A stretch of DNA of 31,870 nucleotides from an uncultured Romboutsia sp. (GCA_937880075.1 CALFLM010000099.1:1-31870), one strand, 5' to 3'. Shown: positions 8,471-16,979, counted from the stretch's first letter. Notes: generated by a model not told the origin, from the letters alone. Made by a program: numbers and translations.

Positions 8471-8731
8471 TTATTATTTTATACACAAAGGATTTATGGT
8501 TTATTTTGTTTATAGATATATTAAAACTTAAATTTATAAACTCTAAAAAAGGATTATTTTCTAAGTATAGTATAAGCGAAAGAGTAGTATAAAAAAGTTT
8601 AAAAATTATAAAATATCAATATTATAAATCAAATACTAGAAAATTATTTTAAAGAATTAAAAAAGACTAAATTATGGAGGCGAAAATAAGTTAGTTATCA
8701 TATAATAAATAGAATTTATATAATATGTTAA

Positions 8732-9814
8732 ATGGAGGAGATATATATTAATACTTTAAGTCTTTGTATGATTGTCAAAAATGAAGAGGATGTAATTGGA
8801 CGTTGCTTAGAATGTGTAGGTGACATATTTGATGAAATAATAGTTGTTGATACAGGTTCAGAAGATAATACAAAAGAGATTGTAAAAAAATATACTAAAG
8901 ACTTATATTATTTTAAATGGATAGAAGATTTTTCAGCAGCAAGAAATTTCGCATTTTCTAAAGCCACAAAAGATTATATTATGTGGCTAGATGCAGATGA
9001 TATAATTTTAGATCAAGATAAAGAAAAGATAAAAGAACTAAAAATGAATATGGATGAATCTATAGATATGGTAATGATGAAATATAATACATCATTTGAT
9101 AATGACGGAAATGTTACATTTTCATATTATAGAGAAAGAATTTTTAAAAGAAGTAAAAATTTTAAATGGATAGGTGAAATTCATGAAGTAATACCTTTAG
9201 AAGGTAATATAATATATTCTGATGCGGCAATATCTCATAAGAAGTTAAAGACCAATGATCCAAAAAGAAATTTAAGAATATTTGAAAATATGATATCTAA
9301 TGGGAAAGAGTTAGACCCAAGACAACAATTTTACTATGCTAGAGAACTTTATTATAATAAAAGGTATGAAGATGCAATAAATACTTTTAATAATTTCTTA
9401 GATTCTGGTAAAGGATGGATAGAAAACTGTATAAATGCATGTCAGGATTTATCATATTGTTACTATGCTATTGGTGAGAGTAAAAAGGCTCTTAATGCTT
9501 GTTTTAGAAGTTTTGAGTTTGATGAACCAAGAGCTGAAATATGCTGTGATATAGGAAAATATTTTTTAGATAAAGAACAATATAATCAGGCTATATTCTG
9601 GTATGAATTAGCGTTAACTCGAAAAATAAATGAATCTTCAGGTGGGTTTATATTATTAGATTGTTATAACTTTATTCCATATATACAACTTTGTTTATGT
9701 TATTTTAGACTTGGAGATATAAAAAAATCAAAAGAATACAATGATAAAGCAGCTTCTATAAAACCAAGTGATCCTTCTGTTATATATAATAACAAATACT
9801 TTGCGAGTATATAA
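8732..9814 (+). CDS. GT2 glycosyltransferase with TPR repeats
   Basis: The N-terminal 110 residues are a GT-A fold family 2 glycosyltransferase: LSLCMIVKNEEDVIGRCLE, the VDTGSEDNT nucleotide site, DFSAARNFAF, and the DxD motif in WLDADD near residue 86. Residues 190-355 hold TPR-like helix pairs (YYARELYYNKRYEDAINTF, DLSYCYYAIGESKKAL, ICCDIGKYFLDKEQYNQAI, LCYFRLGDIKKS). This architecture occurs in SunS-type and protein-modifying glycosyltransferases; acceptor unknown. The coordinates use the ATG at 8732, but this ATG is itself part of GGAGGAG and has no ribosome site ahead. Family members usually begin M-x-TLSLCMIVKNEE, so the real start may be the ATT at 8747, six bases behind GGAGGAG. Monocistronic, cytosolic. 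Confidence 0.9.
   Translation: MEEIYINTLSLCMIVKNEEDVIGRCLECVGDIFDEIIVVDTGSEDNTKEIVKKYTKDLYYFKWIEDFSAARNFAFSKATKDYIMWLDADDIILDQDKEKIKELKMNMDESIDMVMMKYNTSFDNDGNVTFSYYRERIFKRSKNFKWIGEIHEVIPLEGNIIYSDAAISHKKLKTNDPKRNLRIFENMISNGKELDPRQQFYYARELYYNKRYEDAINTFNNFLDSGKGWIENCINACQDLSYCYYAIGESKKALNACFRSFEFDEPRAEICCDIGKYFLDKEQYNQAIFWYELALTRKINESSGGFILLDCYNFIPYIQLCLCYFRLGDIKKSKEYNDKAASIKPSDPSVIYNNKYFASI
8734..8749 (+). promoter_or_regulatory. Ribosome site that points to an ATT start
   Basis: GGAGGAG at 8734-8740 is followed after six bases by ATT AAT ACT (8747). The annotated ATG overlaps the ribosome site. This suggests AUU initiation, as in infC, which usually gives weak or IF3-sensitive translation. 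Confidence 0.45.
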
Positions 9815-9817
9815 GTT

Positions 9818-9863
9818 TAGCTAACAAGATTAAGTATTTTACTTAATCTTGTTAGCTATTTTT
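9818..9863 (+). terminator. Strong terminator of the glycosyltransferase gene
   Basis: A perfect 19-bp stem, TAGCTAACAAGATTAAGTA with its complement, closes on a TTT loop and is followed by TTTTTATTA. Confidence 0.93.
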
Positions 9864-9940
9864 ATTACTAAGTATGTGTATTTGAAAATAAAATTGTAGG
9901 TAAAACTTAAATATCTAAATTAAGCTAAAATTTCCTTTTG

Positions 9941-11311
9941 TTAATTATTAACCATATTTTTAATCCATTTAAATGATTTAAATCTTTTAATCATAAATAA
10001 AAGTTTTATAACTTCCTCAACTGTAGCGAACATAACTACAAAATATACAGGTAACTTAAGAACAAAGGTAGCAAAAGCAGCTAATGGTATACCTATTAAC
10101 CATAAAGTAAATCCTTGTAATATAGAACCATAAGTAGTATCTCCACCACCTCTTAATATTCCAACTATCATAACAGCATTATAAACTTTAAATACCATAA
10201 CAAGTGCATAAATATATAAGATATAGTGTGAAGCCATTTTAACTTCAGGTGATACATTAAAGAATGAAACTATAGGTTTAGCTAAAAGTGCAAGTAATAG
10301 TGCTAATACAATAGAAATTTTAATAGATAATGATGAAATCTTTTTAGAAGCTGAGATTGCCTCATTTTCTCTATTAGCACCTATTTCATTACCTATGATA
10401 ACAACAGCAGCATTAGCAAGACCAAATGAAACTATCATAAATAAATTCATTACAGTAGAACATATTTGAATAGATGCAGCAGCACTAGTACCGATGCTTG
10501 CATATATTGCAGTATAAGTTATATTACCAAATGCCCAGCAAGATTCATTTAAAAAGATAGGTAAAGTGATTTTATTAAGTGTTGTAGATATTGATTTAGG
10601 TAATTCTAACATATCCTTAAATCTTAATTTTAATACATCAACTTTAATATAAACTATACCAACAACTATTATAAATTCAACTATTCTAGCTATTAAAGTA
10701 GCTATGGCAGCACCTTTTATTCCCATCTTAGGAGAACCAAATAAACCAAATATTAATATAGCATTTAAAATTCCATTAACTATAAGTCCGATAAAGCTTC
10801 CCCACATAGGAAGTTTAGTATTACCTATACTTCTAAGTCCAGAAGCAAAAGTAAATGTAATTGAAGTAAATAAATAGCTGATTACAACTATTTTTAAATA
10901 ATCAATACCGATATTAATAACAGTAGGGTCATTACTGAATATAGACATTATTTTGCCTGGTATTGAAAGTCCTAAAATCATAAATCCAAGAGTTAAAATA
11001 AAATTATAAAATAATGATCTAGATAAAGTCCTTTTTATATTAATTGTGTCCTCCTTACCCCATAGTTGAGCTATTAAAACTCCAGAACCTATCGGTATAG
11101 AATTGGCAAGAAGTGAATATAAGAAATAATATTGGTTTGCTATACCTACTGATGCAAGTTCTAATTCTCCAACTTTACCTATCATCATGGTATCAAGCAT
11201 GTTAAGTGATGATGTTATTAGGTTTTGGATTACTATTGGCAGAGCGATTATAAATAATCGCCTATAAAAATCATTGTCTTTTTTGTAGTTTGATAATGTG
11301 TTAGTTATCAT
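9941..11311 (-). CDS. MATE family multidrug/Na+ (or H+) antiporter
   Basis: The 456-residue product has 12 predicted membrane helices in two MATE halves. Visible motifs include PIVIQNLITSSLNMLDTMMIGKVGELELASVGIANQ in the first half and the matching second-half start after a cytosolic loop near residue 240 (PIFLNESCWAFGNITY). MATE proteins export cationic drugs and metabolites using a Na+ or H+ gradient. I chose ATG 11311, with GGAGG 7 bases ahead; the longer frame back to 11395 runs through the leader terminator. The gene has its own promoter and a leader hairpin (see separate entries), which points to conditional expression. Substrate cannot be told. Confidence 0.92.
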   Translation of the reverse strand: MITNTLSNYKKDNDFYRRLFIIALPIVIQNLITSSLNMLDTMMIGKVGELELASVGIANQYYFLYSLLANSIPIGSGVLIAQLWGKEDTINIKRTLSRSLFYNFILTLGFMILGLSIPGKIMSIFSNDPTVINIGIDYLKIVVISYLFTSITFTFASGLRSIGNTKLPMWGSFIGLIVNGILNAILIFGLFGSPKMGIKGAAIATLIARIVEFIIVVGIVYIKVDVLKLRFKDMLELPKSISTTLNKITLPIFLNESCWAFGNITYTAIYASIGTSAAASIQICSTVMNLFMIVSFGLANAAVVIIGNEIGANRENEAISASKKISSLSIKISIVLALLLALLAKPIVSFFNVSPEVKMASHYILYIYALVMVFKVYNAVMIVGILRGGGDTTYGSILQGFTLWLIGIPLAAFATFVLKLPVYFVVMFATVEEVIKLLFMIKRFKSFKWIKNMVNN

Positions 11312-11344
11312 ATTATGCCTCCTTAGGAAAATGTTTCTATTATA

Positions 11345-11383
11345 ATAAAAAACACCCACTTGTAGGTTTTTTAAGTGGGTGTT
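11345..11383 (-). terminator. Leader terminator (attenuator) ahead of the MATE gene
   Basis: On the minus strand AACACCCACTT (11383-11373) pairs with AAGTGGGTGTT (11361-11351), 11 bp, followed by TTTTTTATTATA. It lies inside the 5' leader, about 40 bases before the MATE start and after the promoter at 11496-11468, so it must be bypassed for the gene to be read. An upstream GTGT/ACAC or AAGTG/CACTT pairing could compete with it. An ATG at 11395 is in frame with the gene but lacks a ribosome site. Confidence 0.75.
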
Positions 11384-11467
11384 CAACACTTGCATAAGAA
11401 ATTTTTATATAGGAATATTTAGTTTAAATTATGGTTTTTAAAAATTATTTCTAATAAAACCTTTAAC

Positions 11468-11496
11468 ATTATATTATTAAAATTTAAATATGTCAA
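11468..11496 (-). promoter_or_regulatory. Consensus sigma-A promoter of the MATE gene
   Basis: Minus strand TTGACA (11496-11491), 17-base spacer, TATAAT (11473-11468): an exact consensus. The predicted transcript start near 11461 gives a leader of about 150 bases containing the attenuator. Confidence 0.85.
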
Positions 11497-11553
11497 CTAA
11501 TATATAAATAAATCATGTGAAATTTTGAAATAAAAATAAGTGTACGTTAATAA

Positions 11554-11760
11554 GAAGAAAGTAATGAAAAATACATCATCTTTACAGACAATCATATAGA
11601 TAATTTTATTGAAATATTATATACTGGATATCAAAATTGTTTATCTTTTGCTACCATTTTAATAAAAGATAAAGCTAATATAAATAGATGTGCACATATT
11701 ACAGAAAAAGGAAATGAATACAATTTAGAAAAAGTTAAAAGCTATGTAAAAATGCCTTAA
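11554..11760 (+). pseudogene. Decayed copy of the Fe-S domain protein
   Basis: An open frame without start codon follows a stop at 11551 and runs to TAA at 11758. Its C-terminal 40 residues (NCLSFATILIKDKANINRCAHITEKGNEYNLEKVKSY, read in pieces) align with the C-terminus of the intact Fe-S protein at 7852-8388: CLAFSMKF...INKCLHLKEKGNEKNLEKLKAY. The first three cluster cysteines of the motif are gone, as is most of the N-terminal domain, so it cannot hold the cluster. It ends in its own terminator, as a real gene would. Likely an old duplicate or paralogue with deletions; not expected to be functional. Confidence 0.75.
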
Positions 11761-11783
11761 GGGTATATCCATAAGGCATTTTA
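11751..11783 (+). terminator. Terminator of the decayed Fe-S gene
   Basis: AATGCCTTA pairs with TAAGGCATT (11775-11783 region) around a GGGTATATCC loop, then TTTATATTT. Confidence 0.8.
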
Positions 11784-11897
11784 TATTTAAAATAAGTTAG
11801 ATTACAAAAATGTAAGGATAATGTAAGGCCTATGAAATTTAAAATTTCTTAGTTTAATATATAATAACTTTAGAATTTTAATAGGAGGGCTTACAGT

Positions 11898-12620
11898 ATG
11901 AAAAAGTTAAATGTATTTCAAATAAAAATTATATTAATAATATTAATGCTTTTAGATCATTTGTTTTTTGCATTTCCACAAATATTTCCTACTTGGGTAC
12001 ATGGATTAACTAGAGGGGTTGCACCTATGTTTGCTTATTTTATGGTTGAAGGTTATTTTTATACTAGAAACAAAATAAAGTATGGGTTAAGATTATTTGT
12101 ATGGTCAGTATTTATGCAAATTGGAAATATAAATTCAATTTTTTCCTCTAAAGGTATTTTTGTTCATAATAATATATTTTCTACTTTATTTATTGGATAT
12201 ATGACGATATGTATATTTGAATATGCTAATAGAGAGGATGGACTTAAGAAAATTGCATTTATAATTTTAGGGATAATGGTTGCACTAATTGGAGCTATGA
12301 TAACAGAAGGAGGAAGCTCAGTTATACCATTTACATTAATAACGTATTTCTTTAGAGGAAATCTAAAAAAACAGATAATAGGATATATAGCTATTGCAAT
12401 ATTATTATTTTTAATGTCATTTAACATATACGAAACATTTAATGAAACATTTGAAATGTTAATGTTTAATTCAGATTTTTTACTTATATTAGCAATACCA
12501 ACTATATTAATGTACAATGGCGAAAGGGGTATGAATAATAATTTTAGTAAATATTTATTTTATATATTTTATCCTCTACATTTATGGTTAATAGCACTAG
12601 TTAGTTTTATGATAAGGTAA
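11898..12620 (+). CDS. TraX family membrane protein
   Basis: The 240-residue product has about seven to eight membrane helices and the TraX hallmarks: KIILIILMLLDHLFFAF at the N-terminus, HGLTRGVAPMFAYFMVEGYFYTRN, and the end segment YLFYIFYPLHLWLIALV. TraX proteins are acyltransferase-like; TraX of F plasmid acetylates pilin. Chromosomal Firmicute copies are unlinked to conjugation and probably acylate a surface polymer (inference). ATAGGAGGG precedes the ATG with good spacing. No conjugation genes are nearby. Confidence 0.9.
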   Translation: MKKLNVFQIKIILIILMLLDHLFFAFPQIFPTWVHGLTRGVAPMFAYFMVEGYFYTRNKIKYGLRLFVWSVFMQIGNINSIFSSKGIFVHNNIFSTLFIGYMTICIFEYANREDGLKKIAFIILGIMVALIGAMITEGGSSVIPFTLITYFFRGNLKKQIIGYIAIAILLFLMSFNIYETFNETFEMLMFNSDFLLILAIPTILMYNGERGMNNNFSKYLFYIFYPLHLWLIALVSFMIR

Positions 12621-12626
12621 AAATAA

Positions 12627-12664
12627 AAAATAGTGAGTAAAATTAATATACTCACTATTTTTTT
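12627..12664 (+). terminator. Bidirectional terminator, traX-like / zinc-ribbon genes
   Basis: AAAATAGTGAGTA pairs with TACTCACTATTTT; A-run left, T-run right, between convergent genes. Confidence 0.87.
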
Positions 12665-12902
12665 ATAGGTCAGAGTTCTTACTTACAGTAGCTTTAAATG
12701 TATAATGACAACGAGGACAAGTTAACTCAATATCCATAGAATTATAGCAACCAGTTGTACCATAGCCAGTATATACATTGCTAATTTTAATTTCTCCAAC
12801 TGAAGAATCATTTACAATATTTTCTTCAGTTGGTATGTTATTAATAGAAATAAATTCACCACAGTGAGTGCAAGTTAATTGATATTTGTTATTGATTTTC
12901 AT
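12663..12902 (-). CDS. Small zinc-ribbon-like protein
   Basis: The 79-residue product has two Cys pairs, CTHC (residues 11-14) and CPRC (62-65), that would bind one zinc ion, linked by a polar segment with a Gly/Tyr-rich turn (NVYTGYGTTGCYNS). Each pair sits on beta strands (YQLTCTHCGEF, IELTCPRCHYTFKATV), typical of a rubredoxin-like knuckle fold. AAAGGAG lies ahead of the ATG. Function is unknown; no neighbour explains it. Cytosolic. Confidence 0.8.
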   Translation of the reverse strand: MKINNKYQLTCTHCGEFISINNIPTEENIVNDSSVGEIKISNVYTGYGTTGCYNSMDIELTCPRCHYTFKATVSKNSDL

Positions 12903-13126
12903 AGATACAACTCCTTTTATATTTTATAATACTTACTAAGATGTATAATTTTTTATAGCTCACATAAATTCTTTTTATATATGTTTTCACAATTTATTAT
13001 ATGAAAGTATATAAAATAAATACATAATTTAACATTTTTAATAATTAGATGCATTAATACTTAAATAATATCCATTAATTGGATGGAATATAAATATAAA
13101 ATAACATTAAAATAAATATTTCAATG

Positions 13127-13135
13127 TGTTATAAT
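13127..13135 (+). promoter_or_regulatory. Extended -10 promoter of the tatD-like gene
   Basis: TGTTATAAT (TGnTATAAT) ends at 13135, about 35 bases before the start ATG at 13170. An in-frame ATG at 13134 lies inside this -10 box and so cannot be the start. Confidence 0.7.
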
Positions 13136-13169
13136 GGAATATAGTTTACTTATAATAAGTGAGGTAAAT

Positions 13170-13913
13170 ATGTATATAGACTTTCATAATCATATAGACT
13201 TTTACAAAGATGAGGAAATAGGTAGTGTAATAGATTGTATAAATTCAAATAAGATAATGACAATAGCATGTTCAATGGATGAGGAAAGTTATTTAAATAA
13301 CATAGAAATTTCTAAAAAAAGTGATTATATAGTGCCTATATTTGGTATACATCCATGGAGAGTAAAGAATAATATAGACTTAGATAAGTTTGAAGAATAC
13401 ATAAAAAGTACTCTATTAATAGGGGAAATAGGACTAGATTTTCATTGGATAGAAGATAAATGTACATATCCATATCAAATAAAAGTATTTGAATTCTTCT
13501 TGCAGTGTGCAAAAAAATATAATAAATATATAAATGTACACACTAAAGGATGCGAAGAGTTAATACTAAATCTACTAAGAAAATACGACTTATCGCCTCA
13601 AACTATAATACATTGGTACTCTGGAGATAAAGATACACTAAAAAAATTAATAGATTCAAAATGCTATTTTACAGGAAGTGTTGATTTAGGATATATAAAA
13701 CACTCTAAAGATATAATAAAAGAAATACCAGTAAATAAATTACTTGCTGAAACTGATGGTCCAACAGCTCTTCAGTGGGTAAATGGAGTTTACGGAATGC
13801 CTGATGAAATAAAAAATGTATATGAAAATATATGTGCAATAAAGAAATTAGATATTGAAGAATTTAAATATAATTCTCAAATTACTATTACAAATATTAT
13901 CAAGAGTAAATAA
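13170..13913 (+). CDS. TatD family metal-dependent hydrolase
   Basis: The 247-residue TIM-barrel product shows the TatD metal ligands: HNH near the N-terminus (His6, His8), EIGLDFHW with the bridging Glu, the INVHTKG and IHWYSG histidines, and AETDGP with the catalytic Asp. TatD enzymes are 3'-5' exonucleases or phosphodiesterases in DNA repair. It is slightly shorter and more divergent than housekeeping TatD, with EIG-LDFHW in place of EIGLDYH, so it is likely a paralogue. GTGAGGTAA lies ahead of the ATG at 13170, and the -10 box above supports this start. It does not share a transcript with the thiamine operon, which has its own promoter. Confidence 0.88.
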   Translation: MYIDFHNHIDFYKDEEIGSVIDCINSNKIMTIACSMDEESYLNNIEISKKSDYIVPIFGIHPWRVKNNIDLDKFEEYIKSTLLIGEIGLDFHWIEDKCTYPYQIKVFEFFLQCAKKYNKYINVHTKGCEELILNLLRKYDLSPQTIIHWYSGDKDTLKKLIDSKCYFTGSVDLGYIKHSKDIIKEIPVNKLLAETDGPTALQWVNGVYGMPDEIKNVYENICAIKKLDIEEFKYNSQITITNIIKSK

Positions 13914-13929
13914 ATTTGTAAAAAATTAG

Positions 13930-13957
13930 TTGATATTAAAAAAATATCTGATACAAT
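13930..13957 (+). promoter_or_regulatory. Promoter of the thiamine uptake operon
   Basis: TTGATA (13930-13935), 16-base spacer, TACAAT (13952-13957), about 20 bases ahead of the TPP aptamer. Confidence 0.7.
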
Positions 13958-13975
13958 CAAAGTATAAAACATAAT

Positions 13976-14060
13976 ATGCAGGGGAGCTAGCTTGCTGAGA
14001 GGAGATAATAAATCTCGACCCTTAACCTGATTTGGATAATGCCAACGTAGGGAAAGTATT
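13976..14060 (+). promoter_or_regulatory. TPP riboswitch aptamer (THI element)
   Basis: The conserved core is present in order: GGGGAGC at 13981, CTGAGA at 13995-14000, CGACCCTTAACCTGATTTGG at 14016-14035, and AATGCCAACGTAGGGAA ending at 14054. Helix P3 is formed by GAGATAATAAATCTC (14002-14016). Thiamine diphosphate binding to this RNA represses downstream genes. A long terminator hairpin follows, so control is by transcription termination. Confidence 0.96.
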
Positions 14061-14092
14061 AATTATATTGTTAATTTATATATGATTATAAT

Positions 14093-14158
14093 AAAGGAGC
14101 TATCTCTGTATTTTTAGAATTTTCAGAATTCTATATAGAGGTAAGCTCCTTTCTTTAT
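14093..14158 (+). terminator. Expression-platform terminator of the TPP riboswitch
   Basis: AAAGGAGCT...AGCTCCTTT (14093-14101 with 14144-14152) forms a long imperfect hairpin through GAATT/AATTC pairs, then CTTTATTATA. It lies between aptamer and first gene. Confidence 0.88.
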
Positions 14159-14240
14159 TATAAATTTAATAAAATAATACACTAAGGTTAAAATAAGATT
14201 TATTCTTATTATATAAAAATAAAAAGATAGGAGAAAAAAG

Positions 14241-14537
14241 ATGATAATAGCAGATATTGCAGTAGTACCATTAAGACCTTACAAAGGTGAAGAGGAAATG
14301 TATAAAGTAGTAGATGCATGTATAGAAATAATACAAAATAGTGGATTAAATTATGAAATAGGTGCTATGAGCACAACCGTAGAAGGTGAGTTTGATGAGG
14401 TATTTGAAATAATAAAAAAAGCACATAAGCTACCTTTTGAATTAGGATGTGAAAGAGTTATAACAACTGTTAGGATAGACGAAAAGTTCGGAGGGCTAAC
14501 TATAGATGACAAACTTAAAAATCACAGACAAGTTTAA
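14241..14537 (+). CDS. Thiamine-binding protein (MTH1187/YkoF-like)
   Basis: The 98-residue ferredoxin-like fold product matches the thiamine-binding domain of YkoF and MTH1187 (PF01910 type): IADIAVVPLRP at the N-terminus, YEIGAMSTTVEGEFDEV in the middle, and RVITTVRIDEKFG toward the end. It binds thiamine or the pyrimidine HMP in the cytosol, as companion of uptake systems. It is first in an operon under the TPP riboswitch. AGGAG precedes the ATG. Its 3' end overlaps the permease gene by 32 bases. Confidence 0.93.
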   Translation: MIIADIAVVPLRPYKGEEEMYKVVDACIEIIQNSGLNYEIGAMSTTVEGEFDEVFEIIKKAHKLPFELGCERVITTVRIDEKFGGLTIDDKLKNHRQV

Positions 14538-15267
14538 AGACTCTCTTTATCCAATATTAACTTTTCTAGCTATAATAATAGCTTGGCAAGTAGTTGTTGA
14601 AGTTAAAGATATTCCACAATATATACTGCCAACACCAATAGATATAATAAAAGTATTTATAACGGATTATAAAAACTTATTTGATAATACATTGGTAACA
14701 TTGTATGAAACTATTTTAGGATTTATATTAGCTTTATTAGTTGCTCTTACATTAGGAATTATTATGGATTTTGTAAGCGTAATAAGAAAGTGCCTATATC
14801 CTATATTAGTTGTTTCTCAAACTATACCAACAATAACTATAGCACCACTTTTAATTATATGGTTTGGGTTTGAAGCATTGCCTAAAATTTTAATGGTTGG
14901 TTTAACTTGTTTTTTCCCAATACTTATAAGTTTTGTTGATGGTTTAGAAAATATAGATAAAGATTATTTAAATTTATTTAAAACTATGAAAAGTAGTAAA
15001 CTACAAACTTTCATACACTTAAAATTACCAATGTCAGTTGATAAGCTATTTTCAGGAATAAAAATATCAGTTACATATATGGTAGTAGCAGCAACAGTTG
15101 CAGAGTGGCTTGGTGGAACTAAGGGACTAGGGGTATATATGGTAAGAGCAAAAAGTGCATATGCGCTAGATAAGGTATTTGCATCTACTATAATAGTTGT
15201 TGTACTTAGCTTAATATTTGTAGGATTTGTTAACATAGCTAAAAAAATAATTATAAAATACAAATAA
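14506..15267 (+). CDS. ABC transporter permease for thiamine precursor (ThiX-like)
   Basis: The 253-residue product is a BPD-type permease with six predicted helices and the EAA loop (FKTMKSSKLQTFIHLKLP) for docking the ATPase. It resembles SsuC/ThiX permeases, and the gene context (TPP riboswitch, thiamine-binding protein, NMT1-like binding protein) makes hydroxymethylpyrimidine or formylaminopyrimidine the likely cargo. The start overlaps the preceding gene by 32 bases in another frame, so translation is probably coupled. Confidence 0.93.
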   Translation: MTNLKITDKFKDSLYPILTFLAIIIAWQVVVEVKDIPQYILPTPIDIIKVFITDYKNLFDNTLVTLYETILGFILALLVALTLGIIMDFVSVIRKCLYPILVVSQTIPTITIAPLLIIWFGFEALPKILMVGLTCFFPILISFVDGLENIDKDYLNLFKTMKSSKLQTFIHLKLPMSVDKLFSGIKISVTYMVVAATVAEWLGGTKGLGVYMVRAKSAYALDKVFASTIIVVVLSLIFVGFVNIAKKIIIKYK

Positions 15268-15277
15268 GGAGAATGAG

Positions 15278-16279
15278 ATGAAATTAAAAAAAATTGTATC
15301 ATTAGGGTTAATAAGTATACTTAGCTTAAGTATACTGTCAGGATGTTCTAAAAAAGAAGATAAAAGTGGTGGAAGTTTACAAGATGTAACTATGGTACTA
15401 GACTGGACACCAAATACTAACCATACAGGATTATATGTTGCACTTGAAAATGGATATTTTGAGGATGAAGGATTAAATGTAAAAATAGTACAACCTTCAG
15501 AAGGTTCAGCTGCAACACTAGTTGCAACGGGAAAAGCTGATTTTGGTATTAGCTATCAAGAAGAGGTTACATACGCCAAAACAAGTAAAGACCCACTTCC
15601 AATAAAAGCAATAGCAACAGTAATACAACACAATACTTCAGGTTTTGCATCACCTAAATCTAAAAATATAACTTCTCCTAAGGATTTTGAAGGAAAAACT
15701 TACGGTGGATGGGGATCACCATCAGAAGATGCTATACTTGATGCAGTAATGAAAAAGGAAAATAAAGACTTTTCAAAGTTAAAAGTATTAGATATTGGAG
15801 AAGATGATTTCTTTACAGCAGTGAATAAAAATGTAGATATGATGTGGATATTTGAAGGATGGACAGGAATAGAAGCTAAACAAAGGGGAATAGAATTAAA
15901 TTATATACCACTTAGAGACTTAGATGAAAGGTTAGATTATTATACTCCAGTTATAATATCTAATGAAAAGTTATTAAATGAAAATACAGAGTTAGCTAAG
16001 AAGTTTTTAAATGCAACATCTAAAGGATATAATTATGCTGTTGAAAATCCAGAAGAAGCAGCAAAGATATTAGTTAAACATGCACCGGAAATAGATGAAA
16101 GCTTAGCAATAGAAAGTCAAAAGTACTTAGCTAATGAATATATATATGATGCTAAATATTGGGGGGAGATGAAGGATAGTGTATGGAATAATTATACACA
16201 ATTTTTAAAGGAATATAATCTAATAGAAAAGGATTTAAAAGCAAGCGATGCATATACAAATGAATTCTTACCACAATAA
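15278..16279 (+). CDS. Substrate-binding lipoprotein, NMT1/ThiY family
   Basis: The 333-residue product has a lipoprotein signal peptide with lipobox LSGC (Cys23), then an NMT1/THI5-like periplasmic-binding fold: VLDWTPNTNHTGLYVALENGYF, GKADFGISYQE, and GGWGSPSEDAI. This LDWTPN motif is typical of ThiY proteins that bind formylamino- or hydroxymethyl-pyrimidine, thiamine precursors. It would sit anchored on the outer face of the membrane and feed the permease. AAGGAGAATGAG precedes the ATG, ten bases after the permease gene. Ligand identity is inferred from riboswitch and family. Confidence 0.94.
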   Translation: MKLKKIVSLGLISILSLSILSGCSKKEDKSGGSLQDVTMVLDWTPNTNHTGLYVALENGYFEDEGLNVKIVQPSEGSAATLVATGKADFGISYQEEVTYAKTSKDPLPIKAIATVIQHNTSGFASPKSKNITSPKDFEGKTYGGWGSPSEDAILDAVMKKENKDFSKLKVLDIGEDDFFTAVNKNVDMMWIFEGWTGIEAKQRGIELNYIPLRDLDERLDYYTPVIISNEKLLNENTELAKKFLNATSKGYNYAVENPEEAAKILVKHAPEIDESLAIESQKYLANEYIYDAKYWGEMKDSVWNNYTQFLKEYNLIEKDLKASDAYTNEFLPQ

Positions 16280-16979
16280 AGAAAAATTAATTTTAAGTAA
16301 TGTTAGTAAAAGCTACAACAATACTTTAGTTTTAGAAGATATAAATATAAAAGTAAATGAAGGGGAATTAGTAACAATATTAGGTCCAAGTGGAAGTGGT
16401 AAAAGTACTATATTTAACATAATCACAAATCTTACTAAAAAGGACAATGGAAGTGTTTATATAGACGGCAAAATAAGCTATATGCAACAAAAAGATTTAT
16501 TATTACCATACAAAACTATTATAGATAATGTAAGTTTACCCCTAATATTAAATAAAGAAAATAAGAAAAATGCACAAGAAATTGTTAGACCGTATTTTAA
16601 AGAATTTGGGCTTGAAGGATATGAAGATAAATATCCAAGTGAACTTTCAGGTGGGATGAAACAAAGGGCTAACTTTTTAAGAACATTTATAAATAGTAAT
16701 GATTTAATGTTACTTGATGAACCTTTTGGAGCACTTGACTCTATAACAAAGGCTAAGATGCAAAAATGGCTACTTAATGTTAGAGAAAAGTTTAATTCAA
16801 CTATAATTCTTATAACTCATGATATAGAAGAAGCTATAACTTTATCTGATAGAATATACTTAATATCAAAAAAGCCATCTAGTATAAAAGCTGAGTTTAT
16901 TTTAGAAGATAAACATAAATATGAATTTGGAAGTAGTGATTATATAAAATTAAAAAAGGATATAATAAATTTATTGTAA
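16248..16979 (+). CDS. ABC transporter ATP-binding protein (ThiZ-like)
   Basis: The 243-residue ATPase has Walker A GPSGSGKST (46-54), a Q-loop near QQKD, the signature LSGGMKQR, Walker B LMLLDEP with D-loop GALDS, and the H-loop ITHDIEE. It powers the thiamine-precursor importer with the two preceding genes. The ATG at 16248 lies 32 bases inside the previous gene; a second in-frame ATG at 16260 is also possible. No good ribosome site is seen for either, so coupling to upstream translation is likely. It is the last gene of the riboswitch operon. Confidence 0.94.
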   Translation: MHIQMNSYHNKEKLILSNVSKSYNNTLVLEDINIKVNEGELVTILGPSGSGKSTIFNIITNLTKKDNGSVYIDGKISYMQQKDLLLPYKTIIDNVSLPLILNKENKKNAQEIVRPYFKEFGLEGYEDKYPSELSGGMKQRANFLRTFINSNDLMLLDEPFGALDSITKAKMQKWLLNVREKFNSTIILITHDIEEAITLSDRIYLISKKPSSIKAEFILEDKHKYEFGSSDYIKLKKDIINLL

